From the NCBI GenBank assembly GCA_025454075.1, contig JALOPD010000240.1, forward strand, positions 1 through 5,781: a stretch of DNA of 5,781 nucleotides. The letters run 5' to 3'. The notes beneath the pieces are model-generated. The model had not been told where the DNA came from, ran no database searches, and was given only the letters and a program-made list of their open reading frames with translations. Made by a program: the position numbers and the translations under genes. Source of the stretch: Desulfobacterales bacterium. Lineage in GTDB: Bacteria > Desulfobacterota > Desulfobacteria > Desulfobacterales > UBA2174_A. Shown one piece after another: positions 1-4,462 of the stretch; the first letter of the stretch is position 1; every line of letters begins with the position of its first letter.

Positions 1-558
1 AACGAGTTCGTCGTGCACTGCGGCCGCGATCGGGTGCCGGTCGTCTGGGTCCAGGACACGACCGGCATCGACGTCGGCGACATCGCGGAGAAGGCCGAGC
101 TGCTCGGGCTGGGCCAGTCCTTGATCTATTCGATCCAGCAGACCGAGGTCCCGATGATGCTGCTCGTGCTGCGCAAGGGCACTGCGGCCGCACACTACGT
201 GATGGGCGGGCCGACGGCCAACCGCCACAACGTCTTCACGCTCGGCACGGCGACGACCGAGATCTACGTCATGCACGGGGAGACCGCCGCCGCGGCGAGC
301 TACTCGCGCCGCCTGGTCAAGGAAAAGGAGAGCGGGAAGCCGCTTGAGCCCGTGATCGAGGAGATGAACAAGCTGGTCAAATCCTACTACGACAACTCCC
401 GGCCGATCTACTGCGCCCGGCACGGCCTGGTGGACGAGGTCGCCGCCATGCCGGCGCTGCGCAGCTACCTGGTGGCCTTCGCCGGCGCCGCCTACCAGAA
501 CCCGCGCTCCATCTGTCCCCACCACCAGATGATGCTGCCCCGGATCATCAAGGGCTGA
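1..558 (+). CDS. gcdA: Glutaconyl-CoA decarboxylase alpha subunit (carboxyltransferase), C-terminal part
   Basis: The gene enters from the left edge in frame 1, and only its last 185 codons are present; the family is usually just under 600 residues. By family knowledge, this subunit moves the carboxyl group from glutaconyl-CoA to the biotin of a carrier subunit, and a membrane subunit then decarboxylates carboxybiotin while pumping Na+. Visible family blocks, numbered from the first codon in the window, are VWVQDTTGIDVG (residues 15-26), AEKAELLGLGQSLIYS (about 29-44), the glycine-rich LRKGTAAAHYVMGGP (about 57-71, acyl-CoA/oxyanion region), GTATTEIYVMHGETAA, SRPIYCARHGLVDEV and the tail AAYQNPRSICPHHQMMLPR. 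These resemble Acidaminococcus GcdA more closely than propionyl- or methylcrotonyl-CoA carboxylase beta chains, as recalled without alignment. In Desulfobacterota such genes belong to glutarate, benzoate or amino-acid degradation. The gene ends an upstream transcription unit, since a strong terminator follows. A related acyl-CoA carboxylase beta subunit is the main alternative. Confidence 0.87.
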   Translation, partial: NEFVVHCGRDRVPVVWVQDTTGIDVGDIAEKAELLGLGQSLIYSIQQTEVPMMLLVLRKGTAAAHYVMGGPTANRHNVFTLGTATTEIYVMHGETAAAASYSRRLVKEKESGKPLEPVIEEMNKLVKSYYDNSRPIYCARHGLVDEVAAMPALRSYLVAFAGAAYQNPRSICPHHQMMLPRIIKG

Positions 559-564
559 GCTCGC

Positions 565-597
565 AAAAGGGGCTCCGCCGACGGACGGAGCCCCTTT
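565..597 (+). terminator. Intrinsic terminator after gcdA
   Basis: A perfect 12-bp inverted repeat lies 7 bases after the gcdA stop: AAAGGGGCTCCG (566-577) pairs with CGGAGCCCCTTT (586-597) around an 8-base loop. The plus strand has only TTT within the stem end, and the complementary strand carries a slightly longer T run (the A4 at 565-568), so the hairpin could stop transcription from both sides. The long GC-rich stem and the position directly after the stop codon support the call. Confidence 0.85.
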
Positions 598-678
598 ACG
601 AGCTGCTGAGGCACTCCTATTTTACCCCTCATGATCAATACCGACTCCTGGATAATTTCGCCGCAAGCCCGGAACCGC

Positions 679-1608
679 ATGTCCCGTTTTGCAGCCTGGT
701 TTATCCTTGCCTGTTGGCTGGGGGTGGTTTCGACGGCGGCGACCGAAGCACCCGCCCATGCTCAATCGGAAGCCGACCGCGCCGCCCCCGAGGTCACCCT
801 CTCGGCCGTTGAGGTCGAAACCGGCGGCACGTTGTATGTCCAGATCGACTGCCGCCGCCTGCCGGCCGCCTGCCGGGACCTGCGGCTGACTTTTTTCGAC
901 CAGGGGGTCGTCGTCTTCCCGCATCCGGCCAAGGGACCGGCGGTCCAGGCCGGGCTGGTCGGGATCCCGCTCACGGCGCCGCCGGGAAAGGCCCTCCTGA
1001 CCGTCGAGTGGGGGGCCGGCGCCCAGCGGCTTGCCCGGAAAGTGCCCTTCGAGATCCGGCAGGGGAGGTACGGCGAGGAGACCCTGACGGTGGACCCGCG
1101 CCACGTCCGCCCCGGCCCGAAGGACCTCGAGCGCATCCGCCGCGAGCAGGAGGAGCTGAAGCGGATCTACGCATCCGGCAGCCGGTCGCAGCTCTGGCAG
1201 GGGGCCTTCCAGATCCCCGTGCCGGGCGAAATGAACGGTCCCTTCGGCACCCGTCGGGTTTTCAACGGCGAGCTGCAGAGCCATCACACCGGCACCGATT
1301 TTAGAGCCCAGACCGGGGATCCCGTGCATGCGGCCGCCGCCGGGGTGGTGCGCTTGACGAAGGATCTTTTTTACTCCGGGAACGCCGTCATCATCGACCA
1401 CGGGGCCGGCGTGTTCACTTCTTATTCCCACTTGAGCCGTATCGATGTGAAGGTGGGCCAGAAGATCGGCAAGGGCCGGGCGGTAGGGTTGGCCGGGGCG
1501 ACCGGCCGTGCCACCGGCCCGCATCTGCACTGGGGCGTGAAGGTCAATTCGATCAGCGTCAACCCCCTGGCTTTCCTGCGCGTGACGGAGTTTCTGGTGG
1601 GCGGGTGA
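679..1608 (+). CDS. Exported M23 (LytM) zinc metallopeptidase, peptidoglycan endopeptidase
   Basis: This encodes a predicted periplasmic murein peptidase of 309 residues. Residues 1-28 look like a Sec signal peptide: Arg3, a hydrophobic stretch at about 4-21, and an AHA cleavage motif before Gln29. An N-terminal beta-rich domain (about 37-135) resembles the Peptidase_M23_N type and carries Cys58 and Cys65, which could form a disulfide in the periplasm. A short charged linker (PGPKDLERIRREQEELKR) leads to the LytM domain (about 185-300). All expected catalytic residues are present: His203 and Asp207 in HTGTD, His251 in SYSHLS, and His282/His284 in GPHLHWG. An active enzyme that cleaves peptide cross-links is therefore inferred. 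The start at 679 was chosen because it gives a normal signal peptide and has GGAA at 671-674. An in-frame ATG at 631 would add 16 residues and has no ribosome-binding site. A GATAAT box at 651-656 would also exclude 631 if it is a real -10, but no good -35 accompanies it. The gene is isolated from its neighbours by hairpins on both sides. Confidence 0.9.
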   Translation: MSRFAAWFILACWLGVVSTAATEAPAHAQSEADRAAPEVTLSAVEVETGGTLYVQIDCRRLPAACRDLRLTFFDQGVVVFPHPAKGPAVQAGLVGIPLTAPPGKALLTVEWGAGAQRLARKVPFEIRQGRYGEETLTVDPRHVRPGPKDLERIRREQEELKRIYASGSRSQLWQGAFQIPVPGEMNGPFGTRRVFNGELQSHHTGTDFRAQTGDPVHAAAAGVVRLTKDLFYSGNAVIIDHGAGVFTSYSHLSRIDVKVGQKIGKGRAVGLAGATGRATGPHLHWGVKVNSISVNPLAFLRVTEFLVGG

Positions 1609-1631
1609 CGCGGCAGGGCCGGCGCTTTTTT
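1609..1631 (+). terminator. Probable intrinsic terminator after the M23 peptidase gene
   Basis: Immediately after the stop codon, CGCGGC (1609-1614) can pair with GCCG and CG (1618-1621 and 1623-1624) around a 3-base loop, with G1622 bulged. A T6 run (1626-1631) follows one base later. The stem is short and imperfect, so it is weaker than the terminator after gcdA, but the T tract and location fit. Confidence 0.5.
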
Positions 1632-1633
1632 CC

Positions 1634-1662
1634 TTGACAGCCGCAGGCCATTGCCCTATACA
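1634..1662 (+). promoter_or_regulatory. Sigma-70-type promoter for the HD-GYP gene
   Basis: A perfect -35 box TTGACA (1634-1639) and TATACA (1657-1662, four matches of six) are separated by the optimal 17 bp. Transcription should begin near 1669 and give a leader of about 67 bases before the ATG at 1736. The -35 box begins 2 bases after the T6 run of the preceding terminator. Confidence 0.7.
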
Positions 1663-1735
1663 GCCGTCGCTTCAAACACACAGCGATTCGGCACTATTTC
1701 CGGGCCACCGCGAACGGACCGGTTTTGAAACAAGA

Positions 1736-2383
1736 ATGATATCGCCCAACTCCATATCGATTTACCCCGGGGCCTTAAAGGGCATCGAGTTCAACCGCGG
1801 GGATTCTCCCGCTACCGTCTGCAACCTGACGTCCCTCGCGCTGGCCATGGGGGCGCAGGACCCCTACACCCAGGGGCATGCCCGCCGGGTGGCGGCCTAT
1901 GCCGAGCGCATGGCGCAGCGTCTCGGCCTGGCCTCCGAGGAGATCGAAACCATCCGCCTCGGCGGCCTGCTGCACGACATCGGCAAAATCGCTTTCAGCC
2001 ACAAACTTCTAAAAAACCGTCAATCGAAGCTGAGCAGGGCCATGCGCGCCGAAATCCGCCGGCACCCGCAGATCGGGGGCGATTTTCTGAGGGCCCTCCA
2101 CGTGGCCGAGCCGGTGATCGACTGTGTGCGCTTGCACCATGAGCGGCGGGATGGGTCGGGTTACCCGCATGCGTTGAAGGCGCCCCAGATTCCAAGGGCG
2201 GCGGCGATCGTCAGCGTGGCGGATTGCTTCGACGCCCTGACGACGGACCGGTCCTATCAGAAAGGCCGCGGCCCGGCGCAGGCCATGAGCATCATGGCGC
2301 GTCTGGCGGGAGCGGCCTTTGAGCCGGAACTCATACGGGTGCTGGTGGACGACGTTCGGGAAAGCGGGCTGCGCGCGGCCTGA
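1736..2383 (+). CDS. Stand-alone HD-GYP domain protein, probable cyclic-di-GMP phosphodiesterase
   Basis: This is a 215-residue protein made almost entirely of one HD-GYP domain, after an N-terminal stretch of about 30 residues without recognisable sensor or receiver. HD-GYP proteins hydrolyse cyclic di-GMP, usually to pGpG and/or GMP, lowering the signal that favours a sessile life. Metal-site and signature residues are present: His48 in DPYTQGH, the HD pair His80-Asp81 with Lys84 in HDIGK, His110-Pro111, His134-His135 followed by Glu136, and the GYP motif (142-144) within HHERRDGSGYP, then Asp163 in VADCFDALT. The late AFEPELI motif is also typical. Position 44, four residues before His48, is Tyr rather than the Glu found in trinuclear-metal members, so a two-metal site is inferred. 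The loop after HDIGK reads FSHKLLKNRQSKLS in place of the usual PD-x-IL-x-KPG-x-L pattern. The ATG at 1736 is preferred because an upstream in-frame TTG at 1634 lies inside the promoter. The ribosome-binding site is weak (AAGA just before ATG). No operon partner was seen upstream, and activity could be controlled by an unseen partner. Confidence 0.88.
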   Translation: MISPNSISIYPGALKGIEFNRGDSPATVCNLTSLALAMGAQDPYTQGHARRVAAYAERMAQRLGLASEEIETIRLGGLLHDIGKIAFSHKLLKNRQSKLSRAMRAEIRRHPQIGGDFLRALHVAEPVIDCVRLHHERRDGSGYPHALKAPQIPRAAAIVSVADCFDALTTDRSYQKGRGPAQAMSIMARLAGAAFEPELIRVLVDDVRESGLRAA

Positions 2384-2400
2384 TCACTGCCAGCGATTTC

Positions 2401-2429
2401 TTTACAGCCGGGACGTTTCAGGGTAGAAT
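2401..2429 (+). promoter_or_regulatory. Sigma-70-type promoter for the small membrane-peptide gene
   Basis: TTTACA (2401-2406, five of six) and TAGAAT (2424-2429, five of six) are separated by exactly 17 bp. Transcription should start near 2436, only 18 bp after the HD-GYP stop to the start of the promoter. The -10 box overlaps an in-frame ATG at 2428, so that ATG would not be in the transcript. Confidence 0.65.
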
Positions 2430-2466
2430 GAACATGTACGGTGATTTTCCCCAGGGAGCGTCCACC

Positions 2467-2574
2467 TTGTCCAGCAAAGCCATGAAGGGCTGGTTCAGAG
2501 CGGTTTTCTCGATGGTGTTCTATATCGGGCTGTTCAGCGGAATCGGCTACCTGATTCAACTGACACTGTTCTGA
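2467..2574 (+). CDS. Small basic single-span membrane peptide (35 residues), function unknown
   Basis: I do not recognise a family for this. The frame reads from TTG at 2467 to TGA at 2572-2574. The N-terminus has Lys4, Lys7 and Arg11 and no acidic residue anywhere, followed by one hydrophobic segment (residues 12-35) rich in Phe, Ile, Leu and Gly. Within it, GLFSG (21-25) is a GxxxG helix-packing motif. By the positive-inside rule the N-terminus should face the cytoplasm. The start was chosen from the signals: AGGGAG at 2453-2458, 8 bases before the TTG, inside a leader of about 31 bases expected from the promoter at 2401-2429. A longer 48-residue version from ATG 2428 is open in the same frame with AGGG at 2420-2423, but would need another promoter. 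A third option is ATG 2482, which lacks a ribosome-binding site. It could be a regulatory membrane peptide, a subunit of a larger complex or a type I toxin-like peptide; nothing in the sequence decides among these. Confidence 0.6.
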   Translation: MSSKAMKGWFRAVFSMVFYIGLFSGIGYLIQLTLF

Positions 2575-2587
2575 TTTCATGAAGGGT

Positions 2588-2599
2588 CGGCCATGGCCG
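2588..2599. repeat. 12-bp perfect palindrome
   Basis: CGGCCATGGCCG is its own reverse complement and lies 13 bases after the stop of the small membrane-peptide gene. There is no T run on either side, so a terminator is not clear. It could be a weak hairpin at the transcript end or a chance palindrome in GC-rich DNA. Confidence 0.35.
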
Positions 2600-2699
2600 G
2601 CACGCCTCACGCGGCCCCCGCCGCGCCCTGCCGGTCTATGCCCGCTCGCGGCACCTTCGGTCCCCCGTCCCCCGTCCGACGCTCCGATCGATACTGACG

Positions 2700-2715
2700 C
2701 CGGGCAGCAGCCCGG
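2700..2715 (-). terminator. GC hairpin at the modF 3' end, possible transcript end
   Basis: CCGGGC (2700-2705) and GCCCGG (2710-2715) form a perfect 6-bp stem with a 4-base loop, starting 7 bases after the modF stop on the minus strand. No T run follows on that strand, so it is not a textbook intrinsic terminator. It may protect the 3' end or mark a Rho-dependent stop. The rest of 2575-2722 shows no gene that I can support. Confidence 0.3.
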
Positions 2716-2722
2716 ATCGCCA

Positions 2723-4231
2723 TCATCCCACCGAGGAGACCACTGCCCGCGAAGGCCCGGCTCCGGTCCGGACCAGGCTCAAGCGCCGGGTGATGCAGGC
2801 CGGGGTCTCGTCGGAATGATGGGTCACGTATAGAATGGTCGTCGATCCCGCGGCGGCGATGTGGTCGACGGCCTGCAGGATCAAGCGCCGGTTGCTCGAA
2901 TCCAACCCCTGGCAGGGCTCGTCCAGAACCAGAAGGCGCGGCGGCTTGACCATCGCCCGGGCGAGCAGCACCATGCGCTGCTCGCCGTGGGACAGGTGGT
3001 TGAATTTTTTTGCTGCCAGCGGCTGAATGCCGAAGGATTCCATCCAGACCCTGGCGGCCGCCTGCTGGGCCGATGATGCTCTGCGGTAGAGACCGACGGA
3101 GTCGAAGAAGCCCGACAGCACGACCTCTTCCGCTGTGACGGCCTTGCGGTAGCGCACCTGCAGTTCGGCGGAAATAAGGCCGATGCCCGCCTTGATCTCA
3201 CCGATGCTTCCGCCGCCGCGCGGCTTCCCGAACACCCGGACCGTGTTGGCGTAGGCCTGGGGGTGGTCCCCTGCGACCAGCTTCAGCAAGGTGGTCTTGC
3301 CGGAACCGTTCGGCCCGCTGACGGCCCAGTGCTGCCCGCTGCTGACCGTCCAGCAAAGGTTCTCGAACACCGGGACGCCGTGGTGCACCACCGTGACGTC
3401 CCTGAGATCGATCAGCACCTCCGGCGGCGCATCACGCGGCGGCACCCGGGGCGGCCGGCCGGCCGGCGGCTCGCGCATGTCTGTAGGCTCCCGCGCATAA
3501 AGACGGTCCATTCGGCCGCGTTCCAGCACGTCCTCGCGCCGGCCCTGGAACACCACTTGTCCCGCTTTCACCCCGATCACGTGGGTGGCGTTCGGCGGGA
3601 TTTCGCTGGGGCGGTGGGTGACCAGCACCACCGAGCGTTCGGGTCCCATCAGCTCGTTGATGATTTTCGCCAGCTGCTCCCGGACCGCCGGGTCAAGGCC
3701 GTCAAAGGGCTCATCCAGGATCAGCAGGCGAGGGGATGCACTGAGGGCCACGGCGATCTGAAACCGCCGCATCTCTCCGGAGGAGAGCTCGCAAATGCGG
3801 CGCTCCAGCAGCGGCTCGATCTGAATCCCCTCCAGCGCGTCCGCGGGCCGGTTTTTAACCCTCCGGTGCGGCAGCCGGATGAAATCGCCGACGCGGGAGC
3901 CGCCGTCCAGGCGGCCGCTGAAGGCATGGTGTTCCTCCCGGCGCTCCTCCTGTTCGATCAGCCGCCGCTGGTGTTCAAACGACAGGCCGGCCGCCTGCTG
4001 CCGGAGGCATGCGGGCTCCGGCGGAAAAATCGTGCCGTGCACCACCGGCACTTCGCCGGTCAACGCCCGCACCAGGGTCGATTTGCCGGCGCCGTTGGGC
4101 CCGACGACCGCCCAGTGATCGCCGGTGTGGATGGCCCAGGACGTCCCCGCCAGGATCTGCCGGTCCCTCACCCGAAGGGTGACCTGTTCCAGAGAAACGA
4201 GAGGCGTCTTTCTTAAGAGATCCGCATCCAT
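2723..4231 (-). CDS. modF: ModF-like protein with two ATP-binding cassettes
   Basis: This encodes a 502-residue soluble protein with two ABC ATPase domains and no membrane segment, close to the roughly 490 residues of E. coli ModF. In domain 1, Walker A is GPNGAGKST (44-52), signature LSSGE (149-153), Walker B LLILDEP (169-175) and the switch His206. In domain 2, Walker A is GPNGSGKTT (306-314), signature LSHGEQ (413-418), Walker B LLVLDEP (433-439) and His471. The degenerate signatures, and the stretches LTGEVP, LSFEHQ, DHPQAYAN, VLSGFFDSVGLY and the late APACITRRL-type block (here TPACITRRL), match ModF as remembered without alignment. In E. coli, modF is cotranscribed with the molybdate regulator modE beside modABC and was also described as the photorepair-associated PhrA; its molecular role is unclear. 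No other mod gene is visible here. The domains are joined by a Pro/Arg-rich linker (about 247-270). The start at 4231 (GGGG five bases upstream, on the minus strand) is preferred over ATG 4264, which would add 11 residues that precede the conserved region. Confidence 0.9.
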   Translation of the reverse strand: MDADLLRKTPLVSLEQVTLRVRDRQILAGTSWAIHTGDHWAVVGPNGAGKSTLVRALTGEVPVVHGTIFPPEPACLRQQAAGLSFEHQRRLIEQEERREEHHAFSGRLDGGSRVGDFIRLPHRRVKNRPADALEGIQIEPLLERRICELSSGEMRRFQIAVALSASPRLLILDEPFDGLDPAVREQLAKIINELMGPERSVVLVTHRPSEIPPNATHVIGVKAGQVVFQGRREDVLERGRMDRLYAREPTDMREPPAGRPPRVPPRDAPPEVLIDLRDVTVVHHGVPVFENLCWTVSSGQHWAVSGPNGSGKTTLLKLVAGDHPQAYANTVRVFGKPRGGGSIGEIKAGIGLISAELQVRYRKAVTAEEVVLSGFFDSVGLYRRASSAQQAAARVWMESFGIQPLAAKKFNHLSHGEQRMVLLARAMVKPPRLLVLDEPCQGLDSSNRRLILQAVDHIAAAGSTTILYVTHHSDETPACITRRLSLVRTGAGPSRAVVSSVG

Positions 4232-4240
4232 ATTCGCCCC

Positions 4241-4269
4241 AATATAGTATCGCCTTCCAGCCAAGTCGA
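4241..4269 (-). promoter_or_regulatory. Possible modF promoter
   Basis: On the minus strand TCGACT (4269-4264, four of six) and TATATT (4246-4241, five of six) are 17 bp apart. The predicted start near 4234 would leave almost no leader before ATG 4231 and would cut off the GGGG ribosome-binding candidate (4237-4240), so either the mRNA is nearly leaderless or the true promoter lies further upstream. It would exclude the ATG at 4264. Confidence 0.3.
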
Positions 4270-4382
4270 TCGGATCAGCTCAATGGGCCTGGCGTGCGGC
4301 TCATGGTTGCCGCGGCTCCGGCAAAAAACCCGGTACCGCTTAAACCGATGCCAGGCGGAGCGGGGACGCCCACAAACGAGCG

Positions 4383-4411
4383 TTGATTTCAACCTTTCGG
4401 AATGATATTGT
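4383..4411 (+). promoter_or_regulatory. Possible promoter for the PlsB-like acyltransferase gene
   Basis: TTGATT (4383-4388, four of six) and TATTGT (4406-4411, four of six) are 17 bp apart in a local AT-rich patch. The predicted start near 4418 gives a leader of about 45 bases. The boxes are only moderate matches. The remaining part of the divergent region (about 4270-4380) shows no gene. Confidence 0.35.
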
Positions 4412-4462
4412 ATTTTTTCGATGTCCCGGCATCGGTCCCAAATCCATCCGGCGAGCCCGACG

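Noticed and set aside
679..714. Lipoprotein signal in the M23 peptidase (Cys12 after Ile-Leu-Ala)
   Set aside because: From the chosen start the cysteine comes too early, with a hydrophobic stretch of only about eight residues, and a good signal peptidase I site (AHA) follows. It would be less unlikely if translation began at 631.
622..1530. Long open frame on the minus strand opposite the M23 peptidase gene (about 300 codons)
   Set aside because: The plus strand encodes a complete M23 protease with all catalytic residues. The antisense translation has no recognisable motif and is a by-product of GC-rich codon use.
1634..1735. TTG at 1634 as the start of the HD-GYP gene (34 extra residues)
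   Set aside because: The TTG is the first half of a perfect -35 box with a 17-bp spacer to TATACA, so it would lie upstream of the transcript. The extra residues show no domain.
1668..1735. A cyclic-di-GMP riboswitch in the leader of the HD-GYP gene
   Set aside because: The roughly 67-base leader lacks the conserved GEMM-type blocks such as the GACGCAAAGCC segment, and shows only short inverted repeats.
2579..2833. Plus-strand open frame of 84 codons overlapping the modF 3' end
   Set aside because: It is Pro/Arg/Ala-rich without a domain, has no ribosome-binding site and overlaps the conserved C-terminus of ModF.
3263..4216. Long plus-strand open frame opposite modF
   Set aside because: It is antisense to two intact ABC domains, is rich in Arg, Pro, His and Gln without domain structure, and lacks its own expression signals.
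4306..4330. Hairpin TTGCCG/CGGCAA with an A6 run as a terminator
   Set aside because: The homopolymer is A on the plus strand and precedes the stem on the minus strand, so it fits an intrinsic terminator in neither direction, and no gene ends nearby.
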